Positions 1 to 5,537 of a DNA stretch of 5,605 nucleotides are shown one piece after another. The stretch lies in assembly GCA_012800625.1 (NCBI GenBank), contig JAAZIY010000174.1:1-5605 (forward strand), read 5' to 3'. Origin of the DNA: Lentisphaerota bacterium. Its GTDB lineage: Bacteria > Verrucomicrobiota > Lentisphaeria > Oligosphaerales > Oligosphaeraceae. Position 1 is the stretch's first letter; the number at the start of each line of letters is the position of its first letter. The position numbers and the translations under genes were made by a program. The notes under the pieces are model-generated. The model saw only the letters and a list, made by a program, of their open reading frames with translations. It had not been told where the DNA came from and made no database searches.

Positions 1-372
1 AAAGCTCTACCCACTGGGATGTTTGTTGAAACTGCTAAAATCACCCACAGATTCTAGTGAAGACCCATCTTTAATTTTAAGTTTTTTAAGAAAAAGAAAA
101 AAGTAGCCTATCTGAGAATAACAATATGGTTAGCAACGGTCAAACTAAAACGGCAAAAAACCGCCAAATGAACTCGGCGACGACACCACAAAATGTAGTG
201 GGTAAGAAAAATTGGGCACCCCAACTTTATACCCCAATAATTTTATTTTTTTGTTCTTTGGACAAAAAAAGCCTTTGCGAACTGTTTCTGATTCTTTGGC
301 ACTGGCTGAAAACTGAAAAAATTTGCAACTGGAGTTGAATCCGAAGAAGTAAGTGCTAGATTAAGCTGCATG

Positions 373-434
373 AGGAGTTGTATCCTTTTTGAGATAAGGT
401 TTTAGTAGGCTTTAACTCAAACGATACAACTCCT
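373..434. repeat. Perfect 12-bp inverted repeat (hairpin)
   Basis: AGGAGTTGTATC at 373-384 is matched exactly by its reverse complement at 423-434. Inside it a second pair, TTTGAG (388-393) with CTCAAA (416-421), continues the stem after a small internal loop, giving about 18 paired bases over 62 nt. The right arm is followed by only TTT, so it is not a textbook intrinsic terminator, though it could act as one for a gene to the left. I tested the integron attC idea and the core-site bases do not fit. No clear target duplication flanks it. Confidence 0.7.
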
Positions 435-499
435 TTTCCACTTTTTCAAGTCGGCGGCATTAAAATAAATTTATTGTTAATTACTGAAAACACGGATGT

Positions 500-515
500 T
501 AGCATCAAAATGCTA
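500..515. repeat. Small dyad TAGCAT-N4-ATGCTA
   Basis: A 6-bp stem (500-505 with 510-515) closes a CAAA loop and is followed by TCTTTTC. It is AT-rich and short. It could be a weak terminator or a protein-binding dyad, or chance in an AT-rich region. Confidence 0.35.
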
Positions 516-535
516 TCTTTTCGGCACCAAAAAGT

Positions 536-553
536 CTGAAATTAAAATTTCAG
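536..553. repeat. Palindrome CTGAAATT-AA-AATTTCAG
   Basis: Two 8-bp arms (536-543 and 546-553) are exact reverse complements around a 2-bp centre, so the site is almost fully symmetric. Such tight palindromes suit a dimeric regulator better than an RNA hairpin, since the loop would be too small without opening the inner pairs. It lies 212 bp before the acetyltransferase start, so a link to that gene is only a guess. Confidence 0.4.
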
Positions 554-765
554 CCAAAACTGCGTTTTTCTTGCGGTTTCAGCGCTCTTTTTGTTTTTTT
601 GAGATGATAACGTTTTGTTTGAAATCTTGCACTTGTAATTTGCCTGCTTAATCAGCTTCCTTTGAGCGTTCATTTGTGTGCATTAGTGGCTTAAAGGTTT
701 TTTGGACTGGCTCTACCCTGGAGTCTGCTCTGCCTGCCATATAAACAAAGCATCTGGGAGTTCCA

Positions 766-1572
766 ATGTCTAAGACAACACATAACTATGCCAGCTTGCT
801 AAAAGACCTCCGAGCCTTGGGAATCAAGCCGGAAGACACTTTGCTGGTACATTCCTCGATGAAATCAATCGGCGAGGTCGAAAATGGCGCTGATTGTGTT
901 TTGGATGTATTGAGCGATTATCTTAAAGATCGCGGTCTGTTAGTTTTTCCGACTTTGACTTCTAGCAATGTCAACGCCGAGAAACCCGAGTTTTCATTAT
1001 TGCATACGGTTTCCCAGGTGGGGCTTTTGCCCGAACTGTTTAGACAAAGAAAATGCGTGTATCGCTCATTACATCCCACACACTCGGTGGCGGCATTGGG
1101 CAAAGAAGCAGAAGAGTTTGTCGCCGGACATGAGAACTTTGATTCGCCAGCCGCCTATGATTCGCCATGGCACCGGCTCTGGCAGCGCAAAGCGAAAACC
1201 ATGTTCATAGGTTGCAGCATCAAGTGCAACACTTTTCTGCACGGGGTGGAAGAATGGGCCCAGGCCGAGGAGGTGCTGAGCATTGAAAAGCAGCAATTGT
1301 ATATCGTGGATGCAAATGGCAAACGCAGTCTTAGGCCTTCGCGGCGTCATACTGGCAAACACTCGCGCTATTACGGCAAGGTGGAACCACATTTTGAGAA
1401 AATAGGCGCCTTGCAAAGAGGCAGGTTTGGCGATGCGGAAACCATTGTTCTTGACAATGACGGCTGTGCTCAATATGTATGTAAACTCTTAAAAAAGTAT
1501 CCGGCAGCCTTCACCGAGAAATGGAACAACGACAAGCCCGGTTTTTTCGCTGAATGCCTAGCCGAGTTGTAG
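766..1572 (+). CDS. AAC(3)-family acetyl-CoA-dependent N-acetyltransferase
   Basis: The 268-residue protein matches the AAC(3)/YokD family (Antibiotic_NAT), whose usual length is about 260-290 residues. Family members move acetyl from acetyl-CoA to an amino group; the known ones act on position 3 of aminoglycosides, but many relatives have other or unknown substrates. Visible family signatures are HSS at 29-31 with the following glycine/glutamate turn (G36-G41), a GLLPELFR block at 86-93, the HPTHS motif at 103-107 followed by AALG, and TFLHGVEE at 156-163, which holds the conserved histidine/glutamate pair. A C-terminal stretch around 210-228 (HFEKIGAL, then GRFGDA) also fits. There is no signal peptide or membrane segment, so it should be cytoplasmic. 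The ATG is supported by GGGAG at 756-760, five bases upstream. No resistance genes or mobile elements adjoin it, so a role on an amino sugar or other metabolite is as likely as drug resistance. Its G+C is lower than that of the fucosidase downstream. Family assignment is firm, substrate is not. Confidence 0.9.
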   Translation: MSKTTHNYASLLKDLRALGIKPEDTLLVHSSMKSIGEVENGADCVLDVLSDYLKDRGLLVFPTLTSSNVNAEKPEFSLLHTVSQVGLLPELFRQRKCVYRSLHPTHSVAALGKEAEEFVAGHENFDSPAAYDSPWHRLWQRKAKTMFIGCSIKCNTFLHGVEEWAQAEEVLSIEKQQLYIVDANGKRSLRPSRRHTGKHSRYYGKVEPHFEKIGALQRGRFGDAETIVLDNDGCAQYVCKLLKKYPAAFTEKWNNDKPGFFAECLAEL

Positions 1573-1611
1573 GACTGTATGCGGCAGTCTGTGCCTATTT
1601 GCGGCATAGGC
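1573..1611 (+). terminator. Two adjacent hairpins just after the acetyltransferase gene
   Basis: GACTG (1573-1577) pairs with CAGTC (1585-1589), and GCCTAT (1593-1598) pairs with ATAGGC (1606-1611). Both have 7-nt loops containing GCGG. They begin at the base after the stop codon. No T-run follows directly (the next T4 is at 1625-1628), so they look like weak or factor-assisted terminators or 3'-end protecting stems, not a strong intrinsic terminator. Confidence 0.4.
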
Positions 1612-1640
1612 CTCTTGTAACGCCTTTTCAACTGAAAAAA

Positions 1641-1670
1641 ACTTAGTGTGACTTAGTGTGACTTGGTGTC
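1641..1670 (+). repeat. Three tandem decamers (ACTTAGTGTG type)
   Basis: Two identical units ACTTAGTGTG (1641-1650, 1651-1660) are followed by ACTTGGTGTC (1661-1670), exactly in phase. The same unit family recurs after the fucosidase gene and, reversed, after the PHP gene. There is no spacer pattern, so it is not a CRISPR array. Confidence 0.85.
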
Positions 1671-1697
1671 CCAAAACCTGGGCGCCCTCTTTTGGAC
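1668..1697 (+). repeat. Bulged hairpin with GGGCGCCC loop
   Basis: CCAAAA (1671-1676) pairs with TTTTGG (1690-1695), and the outer GT (1668-1669) pairs with AC (1696-1697) across a single bulged C. The loop contains the 8-bp palindrome GGGCGCCC (1680-1687). No T-run follows on the + strand. The stem begins inside the last decamer unit, so the repeat may be part of the fold. Confidence 0.4.
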
Positions 1698-1737
1698 AGC
1701 CCCACATTGCTGTTCTTGCGAAGCTGCCGCTGCTTTG

Positions 1738-1762
1738 TCGTCTTTCTCAGTTGAAAAGACGA
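1738..1762. promoter_or_regulatory. 8-bp dyad overlapping the -35 box (candidate operator)
   Basis: TCGTCTTT (1738-1745) and AAAGACGA (1755-1762) are exact reverse complements nine bases apart. The right arm shares two bases with the -35 hexamer at 1751-1756 and the rest of the hexamer lies in the dyad's spacer. A protein bound here would compete with RNA polymerase, so it is a reasonable repressor site for the transcript running to the fucosidase. The regulator is not in the window. Confidence 0.4.
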
Positions 1763-1779
1763 AAATAATCATATATACT
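1751..1779 (+). promoter_or_regulatory. Sigma70-like promoter for the fucosidase leader
   Basis: TTGAAA (1751-1756), a spacer of exactly 17 bases, then TATACT (1774-1779) make the best promoter in the window, each hexamer five of six to consensus. Transcription would begin near 1786, giving a leader of about 207 nt before the fucosidase ATG, or an RNA of about 178 nt if it stops at the terminator at 1946-1963. Confidence 0.6.
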
Positions 1780-1785
1780 ATGGCT

Positions 1786-1963
1786 ATCAACTTGATTATA
1801 TTCTCGATGATTTGACCAGTCACACGAGCGCGGCAGTGGCCGCCTACTGGAAAACGCGGGTGCAGCTGTGAAGCAAGACCGCGCAAGGACCGAGGAACCA
1901 GCAATAAGACCGGCGCCCTAAAGAAAGCGCCAGTCCTAGACGCGGCCCGGAGGCCGGGTTTTT
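1786..1963 (+). ncRNA. Structured leader / attenuator or small RNA upstream of the fucosidase
   Basis: Between a good promoter and a good terminator lie successive G+C-rich stems: CCAGT (1816-1820) with ACTGG (1846-1850) enclosing GCGGC (1830-1834) with GCCGC (1839-1843); CGCGG (1855-1859) with CCGCG (1879-1883); and AGGAC (1886-1890) with GTCCT (1933-1937) enclosing GGCGC (1912-1916) with GCGCC (1927-1931). The pentamer CGCGG occurs three times (1829, 1855, 1941), the last at the foot of the terminator. GGCCGC (1838-1843) could pair either with the local GCGGC or with GCGGCC at 1942-1947 in the terminator's left side, which is what an antiterminator switch would need. It does not match, from memory, TPP, cobalamin, ZTP, c-di-GMP, SRP, 6S, tmRNA or RNase P core motifs. 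It could be a cis attenuator, or a free RNA ending at the terminator. The start is inferred from the promoter. Confidence 0.45.
1946..1963 (+). terminator. Intrinsic terminator 29 bp before the fucosidase start
   Basis: CCCGG (1946-1950), loop AGG, CCGGG (1954-1958), then TTTTT (1959-1963). An alternative register pairs CGGCC (1943-1947) with GGCCG (1952-1956) around a CGGA loop. Its place directly before the ribosome site means it either ends a separate small RNA or controls read-through into the fucosidase gene. Confidence 0.65.
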
Positions 1964-1992
1964 GTTGATGCATAAGTAAAAGGAAGCGGCAA

Positions 1993-3264
1993 ATGAATCA
2001 AATTTCCGAGCGCGGGTTATGGTGGTCTGAGGCCAGGTTTGGCATGTTCATACACTGGGGTATGTATGCGGTGGCAGCCAGACATGAATGGGTGCAGTCA
2101 AGGGAGGAAATCCATCCGGAGAAATATGCGCGCTACCAGGAGTATTTCACGCCGGACCAGTTCGAGCCGCGAGAATGGGCCAGCCTGGCCAAGAAAGCCG
2201 GCATGAAGTATTTCGTCATCACCGCCAAACACCATGACGGCTACTGTATGTGGGATACAAAATTCAGCGACTATAAGGTGAAGCGGGACTACCTGGGCGA
2301 GGTCATAGAGGCATTTCGAGACGCCGGCCTGAAAGTGGGACTCTACTATTCGCTCATCGATTGGCATCACCCCGATTTTGTCATTGATGTTAATCACCCG
2401 CTGCGAAACGCGCCCAATATTGACGAGCTGAATGCGCCGCGCAAACAAAAAAGATATGCCAAATACATGCGCGACCAGGTTGGCGAGCTGCTGGGCAACT
2501 ATGGAAAAATCGACATCATTTGGTTTGACTTCTCCTATCCGCGCGAGGACGGCAGGGGCAAAGGCAGAGAAGACTGGGAGTCCGAAAAACTGCTCGCCCT
2601 GGCCAGAAAACTGCAGCCCGAGATCCTGGTTGACGACCGTCTGGACCTGCCCGGCAGCGCCGATTTCAGCTCGCCAGAGCAATACGTCCCGGAGTATGGC
2701 ATACGTGACGAGGAGGGCAAGCTGCTGCCCTGGGAAGGCTGTCAGACTTTTTCCGGAGCCTGGGGATATTTTCGCGACGAGCTGACCTGGAAAACCCCAG
2801 GACAGGTTCTCGCCATGCTGGTCAAGCATGTCAGCCGCGGCGGCAACCTGCTGATGAATATCGGCCCGAACGCCCGCGGCAGCATAGACCCGCGCGCCAC
2901 AAGCATACTGCGCCAGGTCGAAGCCTGGATGCGGGATCATCAGGCAGCCATACATGGCTGCGGCGCGGCACCCGAGGAGATGCCGGAGCCGGAAAACTGC
3001 CGCTACACCTACAATGCAAAAACAAAAAGGCTATATATACACATATTGAGCTGGCCGCAAAAATTCCTCCATTTGCCAAAAATGCAAGGCAAGCTGAGTT
3101 TTGCGCGCTTCCTGCATGACCACAGCGAAATAATCATGCGGGAGGAAGGCGCGCCGCACAGCAATATGAGCGCCAAAACCAGCCCGGACACAGTGACCCT
3201 GCTTATGCCCGCCATTGCTCCAGATGTAGAAATACCTGTGGTCGAGCTATTCCTGCGCAGCTAG
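1993..3264 (+). CDS. Alpha-L-fucosidase, glycoside hydrolase family 29
   Basis: GH29 enzymes remove terminal alpha-L-fucose from glycans with retention of configuration, using an aspartate nucleophile. The 423-residue protein has the family layout: an N-terminal RFGMFIHWG block at 15-23, the AKHHDGY motif at 78-84 with W87, a VGLYYS strand at 115-120 followed by WHHP, the IDIIWFD strand at 173-179 with D179 as the likely nucleophile, WEGC at 247-250 followed by GAWGY at 255-259, and SRGGNLLMNIGP at 281-292 closing the barrel. Residues from about 315 on form a short C-terminal beta domain. The acid/base residue varies among GH29 subfamilies and I do not assign it. There is no signal peptide, so it probably acts in the cytoplasm on imported small fucosides. 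The ATG is supported by AGGAAG at 1981-1986, six bases upstream. It follows a structured leader with a terminator, so expression may depend on read-through. Exact substrate linkage is unknown. Confidence 0.96.
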   Translation: MNQISERGLWWSEARFGMFIHWGMYAVAARHEWVQSREEIHPEKYARYQEYFTPDQFEPREWASLAKKAGMKYFVITAKHHDGYCMWDTKFSDYKVKRDYLGEVIEAFRDAGLKVGLYYSLIDWHHPDFVIDVNHPLRNAPNIDELNAPRKQKRYAKYMRDQVGELLGNYGKIDIIWFDFSYPREDGRGKGREDWESEKLLALARKLQPEILVDDRLDLPGSADFSSPEQYVPEYGIRDEEGKLLPWEGCQTFSGAWGYFRDELTWKTPGQVLAMLVKHVSRGGNLLMNIGPNARGSIDPRATSILRQVEAWMRDHQAAIHGCGAAPEEMPEPENCRYTYNAKTKRLYIHILSWPQKFLHLPKMQGKLSFARFLHDHSEIIMREEGAPHSNMSAKTSPDTVTLLMPAIAPDVEIPVVELFLRS

Positions 3265-3309
3265 CAGACAAATAAAAACAGTTCCACCACCGGACAAGCT
3301 CTGCCTCTG

Positions 3310-3350
3310 CCTTCGTGTCCCTTCGTGGCTCTTTATGCCCCTTCGTGGTC
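3310..3350 (+). repeat. Phased decamer array (CCTTCGTGTC type)
   Basis: Units start at 3310 (CCTTCGTGTC), 3320 (CCTTCGTGGC), 3330 (a degenerate TCTTTATGCC) and 3340 (CCTTCGTGGT), strictly 10 bp apart. The preceding TCTGCCTCTG (3300-3309) may be a further decayed unit. It is the same family as the array at 1641-1670, here 45 bp after the fucosidase stop codon. Confidence 0.8.
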
Positions 3351-3429
3351 CCGGGGATGAAAAATCTAACCAAGCGAATGAGGCAGGACGGAGACTTGCT
3401 TCATTTCCACTCTGACTCGACTAGCGCTC

Positions 3430-4185
3430 ATGTCTCTGCTCTATTATTTATTTATTGCCGTAGTTCTCTTCATTGCCAGTGCCTTGCAAAGCGCCATTGG
3501 CTTTGCCTTCGCTCTCTTGGCCACCCCGCTGCTGGTCTTTGCCGGCATGCCCTTAACCAATACAGTCGCCCTGATTTCCACATGCTCATTGCTGCAATCC
3601 GGCTTTGGCCTGCTCAAGCTGCGCGAATTTGTCCCCTGGCGTCTATCACTCTGGGCCACGGCGGTACGCGTGGCAAGCCTCGTTGTCGGCATATATCTGC
3701 TGAAAAAACTGAGTACAAGCGGAGCCGCCCAAATTCGACTGGTTTTGGGCTGCATTATTTGCGGCATGGTCTTTTTGCAACTCCTGCTTCGCCCAGAGCC
3801 AAAAAAATCGCGGCACTGGCTTTGGGGCTTGCTGGCTTTTGGCGGCAGCGGGGTTTTCTCCGGACTTTCCGGCATGGGCGGGCCGCCCATGGTGATTTGG
3901 GTGATGGCTCACGACTGGTGTAATGAAAAAAGCCGCGCCTTTCTGTTTTCCGTCTTTGTTATGGCTATTCCCATACAACTGGGCATGCTCTACCTGAGTT
4001 TTGCCAGCTCCATATCCCGTAGCCTGCTACTAGCCCTGATTATGACTCCTATAGTTTACTGCGGCACGGCGCTGGGCTTGAAAATAGGCGCCAGGTTCAG
4101 CAAAGAAAAACTGCGTTTTCTGGTGTATGCCACCTTGCTGCTCATCGGCCTGGGAGCAATCATGCCCAGTCTGCTGAATCAATAG
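3430..4185 (+). CDS. TSUP (TauE/SafE) family membrane exporter
   Basis: The 251-residue, strongly hydrophobic protein fits the TauE/SafE family, whose members move small anions, often sulfur compounds such as sulfite, sulfoacetate or thiosulfate, across the inner membrane. I see about seven or eight hydrophobic segments, roughly at 3-18, 24-38, 44-60, 72-90, 103-120, 130-146, 169-191, 198-215 and 228-246, some of which may be half-helices. The two family half-repeats show: QSAIGFAFALLATP (20-33) near the N-terminus and SGMGGPP (147-153) in the second half. Length is normal for the family. The ATG has no clear ribosome site (nearest GGAG is about 37 bases upstream), yet the protein starts where the first membrane helix begins, as expected. 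It lies 165 bp after the fucosidase gene, with a repeat array between, so co-transcription is uncertain. The substrate cannot be read from the sequence; a link to sulfated fucose sugars is a guess. Confidence 0.9.
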   Translation: MSLLYYLFIAVVLFIASALQSAIGFAFALLATPLLVFAGMPLTNTVALISTCSLLQSGFGLLKLREFVPWRLSLWATAVRVASLVVGIYLLKKLSTSGAAQIRLVLGCIICGMVFLQLLLRPEPKKSRHWLWGLLAFGGSGVFSGLSGMGGPPMVIWVMAHDWCNEKSRAFLFSVFVMAIPIQLGMLYLSFASSISRSLLLALIMTPIVYCGTALGLKIGARFSKEKLRFLVYATLLLIGLGAIMPSLLNQ

Positions 4186-4228
4186 CGAACACTGCAAACA
4201 GCACTCTTTCACCAGAACAATAGCAAAA

Positions 4229-4256
4229 TTGGCATTGCCATATAGATTAATATTCT
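4229..4256 (+). promoter_or_regulatory. Possible promoter of the PHP gene
   Basis: TTGGCA (4229-4234), 16 bases, then TATTCT (4251-4256). The -35 is five of six to consensus, the -10 four of six. Transcription from near 4263 would leave a short leader containing the AAGGAG ribosome site at 4274-4279. The TTG at 4229 could be misread as a start codon; in this reading it is part of the -35 box. Confidence 0.35.
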
Positions 4257-4288
4257 TTCAGCAAAACAACGCAAAGGAGTATTTCACC

Positions 4289-5521
4289 GTGAGCAAAATT
4301 TGGCGCAAAGGGCAACTGCACACCCATACTTACTGGTCTGACGGCATTGGCTTTCCAGAGGAAATGGCCAGCTTATATAAGGAAAGCGGCTATGACTTTG
4401 TTTTTGTCACCGACCATAATGTGCTCGGCGATGATCCAAACATGTGGCTGCAGTTGCAAGCCAGCGAGGAGCCTTGGCCATACAATGTAACACCACAGGC
4501 TCTGGAGAAGGCTCAAAAGAAATTCCCGGGCCTCATCGAAAGCAAAAAGGTGCATCTGCGCCGCTTCGCCCGCATCGCAACCTATCAGGAGACCAAGGAG
4601 CGCTTCAATGTGCCCGGCGAGTTCCTTTATTTGCCTGGTCAGGAAGTATGTCTGGAGATACCCGGCCTGGGCGGCATATACAAGGTACACCTCAATGCCC
4701 TGAACATACCTCACACCTTGCCGGCCATCGCCAAAGACGACGTGCGCAGCACCATCGCGGCCAACTACGAGCATTTCCTCGAGGTCACCGCCAAGCAGGA
4801 AGAGCCAGCCATGTACATGCTCTGCCATCCCTACTATCGCTACTATGACAACACACCGCAGGACCTGATAGAAAACCCGCAGATACGTCATTTTGAAGTA
4901 TGCAACGACGGCCAAAAACTAGCCAAGCCCTGCCCCGAATGCTTCACTAACGAACGCTTCTGGGACATAGTCAACGCTTTCCGCCTAAGTAGAAACCAGC
5001 CCTGTCTTTACGGCGCCGCCAGCGATGACGCCCACATCTATGCACATCGCGGCGACCAGCTGGGCTGTGTCGTCAATGACGCCTGGGTGATGGTGCGCTG
5101 TCCCGAAATGAGCGCCACGAATCTAATCAACGCCATGAACCAGGGCGATTACTATGCCAGTTGCGGTGTTACTCTCAAGGAAATTGAGTTTGACCGCGAT
5201 AGCCGCACGCTGAAAGTAGAAGTAGAGCCGGAAGCCGGCGTTGATTATAAAATTCGTTTCATCAGCACTGCCAAGGACTTCAATCAAGAAGTGCAATGGG
5301 TCTACATTCCTCCTGAAGGCGCCCGCCCTCCCAGGGTGCTGCCACAGTATTCCAATGACATAGGCAAAGTGGTGCTGGAAATTCACGGCAATGTAGCCGA
5401 GTGCAAAATACAGGATGACTGGTTGTATTTGCGCGCTGAAGTCATCTCTAACCGCTCAGCCAGGCTCTGCCTGCCAAACCATGCCATCTGGGAAACCGCC
5501 TGGACCCAACCGGTGTTTTAG
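4289..5521 (+). CDS. PHP-domain metallohydrolase, CehA/McbA-like
   Basis: PHP proteins are metal-dependent hydrolases, mostly phosphoesterases; the CehA/McbA branch also includes carbamate-cleaving enzymes. Numbering from the GTG start (410 residues), motif I is HTHTYWSDG at 11-19 (H11, H13, D18), motif II is TDHN at 41-44, followed by LPGQE at 115-119 (E119), VHLN at 133-136 (H134), CHPYYRY at 179-185 (H180), FEVCN at 202-206 and ASDDAH at 244-249 (D246/D247, H249). These supply the usual set of metal ligands. GDYYASCGVTL at 286-296 leads into a C-terminal beta domain (about 297-410), as is common in this branch. The GTG at 4289 is chosen because AAGGAG (4274-4279) sits nine bases upstream and the protein then begins just before the first motif; an in-frame TTG at 4229 would add 20 atypical residues and lacks such a site. 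A CPEC pair at 215-218 is unusual but unexplained. No signal peptide is seen. The substrate is unknown; a sugar phosphate or phosphodiester is possible. Confidence 0.88.
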   Translation: MSKIWRKGQLHTHTYWSDGIGFPEEMASLYKESGYDFVFVTDHNVLGDDPNMWLQLQASEEPWPYNVTPQALEKAQKKFPGLIESKKVHLRRFARIATYQETKERFNVPGEFLYLPGQEVCLEIPGLGGIYKVHLNALNIPHTLPAIAKDDVRSTIAANYEHFLEVTAKQEEPAMYMLCHPYYRYYDNTPQDLIENPQIRHFEVCNDGQKLAKPCPECFTNERFWDIVNAFRLSRNQPCLYGAASDDAHIYAHRGDQLGCVVNDAWVMVRCPEMSATNLINAMNQGDYYASCGVTLKEIEFDRDSRTLKVEVEPEAGVDYKIRFISTAKDFNQEVQWVYIPPEGARPPRVLPQYSNDIGKVVLEIHGNVAECKIQDDWLYLRAEVISNRSARLCLPNHAIWETAWTQPVF

Positions 5522-5537
5522 AAAAAAACAATATTTC

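Larger units (their letters stand above)
1..765. other. AT-rich region without a convincing gene
   Basis: This stretch is clearly poorer in G+C than the genes (about 25-30% on the lines I sampled) and I see no credible complete gene in it. Two frames are open from the left edge: one ends at 55-57, the other at 104-106 with a lysine/arginine-rich end. Either could be the tail of a gene lying to the left, but nothing in the residues identifies a family. A 70-codon ATG frame at 126-338 is low-complexity, poorly preceded by a ribosome site and not believable. The region does hold inverted repeats at 373-434, 500-515 and 536-553, plus T-rich runs around 583-600. The promoter of the acetyltransferase gene should lie in its last part, but I find no good -35/-10 pair there. 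Confidence 0.6.
1624..1758. repeat. Long-range 16-bp inverted repeat bracketing 103 bp
   Basis: CTTTTCAACTGAAAAA at 1624-1639 matches the reverse complement of 1743-1758 at 15 of 16 positions, with the outer 12 perfect. The bracketed DNA holds the decamer repeats and the hairpin at 1668-1697. A 135-bp unit with terminal inverted repeats resembles a small non-autonomous element (MITE), but I find no clean target duplication: an ACG lies near both ends, offset by one base. Alternatively it is the closing stem of a large RNA fold or two copies of one regulator site. The right arm also covers the -35 box at 1751-1756. Confidence 0.45.
1573..1992. other. Structured intergenic region before the fucosidase gene
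   Basis: These 420 bp hold no credible gene on either strand; a 106-codon frame on the minus strand (1653-1973) has no family signal and runs straight through the hairpins. What they do hold, in order: twin hairpins, the left arm of a long inverted repeat, three decamer repeats, a bulged stem at 1668-1697 around GGGCGCCC, a dyad overlapping a promoter, a nested stem array, an intrinsic terminator and the ribosome site of the fucosidase gene. Each is listed separately. Confidence 0.6.

Noticed and set aside
2..106. A frame open from the left edge ending in a basic tail (and another ending at 57) as the end of an upstream gene
   Set aside because: Too short to judge; two frames compete and neither shows a recognisable motif. 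Kept only as a remark in the region entry.
126..338. A 70-codon ATG frame in the AT-rich region
   Set aside because: Low-complexity residues, no family resemblance, no proper ribosome site, and it sits in DNA that shows no coding pattern.
373..434. Integron attC site
   Set aside because: The candidate core near 409-416 breaks the RYYYAAC rule and there is no matching GTTRRRY core or gene cassette.
1641..1670. CRISPR array
   Set aside because: Units are 10 bp and directly abutting, with no spacers and no cas genes.
1786..1963. 6S RNA, SRP RNA, tmRNA or RNase P RNA
   Set aside because: The ends are not mutually complementary as in 6S, and the SRP tetraloop region, tmRNA CCA end and RNase P core motifs are absent as far as I can tell by eye.
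1653..1973. A 106-codon frame on the minus strand between the acetyltransferase and fucosidase genes
   Set aside because: It runs through the repeats, promoter and terminator hairpin, and its residues look like translated structure, not a protein.
2098..2955. A long minus-strand frame opposite the fucosidase gene
   Set aside because: It lies wholly within a clear GH29 gene and shows no family motif; it is a by-product of codon bias on the other strand.
3315..3923. A + strand frame overlapping the start of the exporter gene
   Set aside because: It reads through the decamer array and then out of frame across the TSUP gene, whose frame carries the membrane helices and the GGPP motif.
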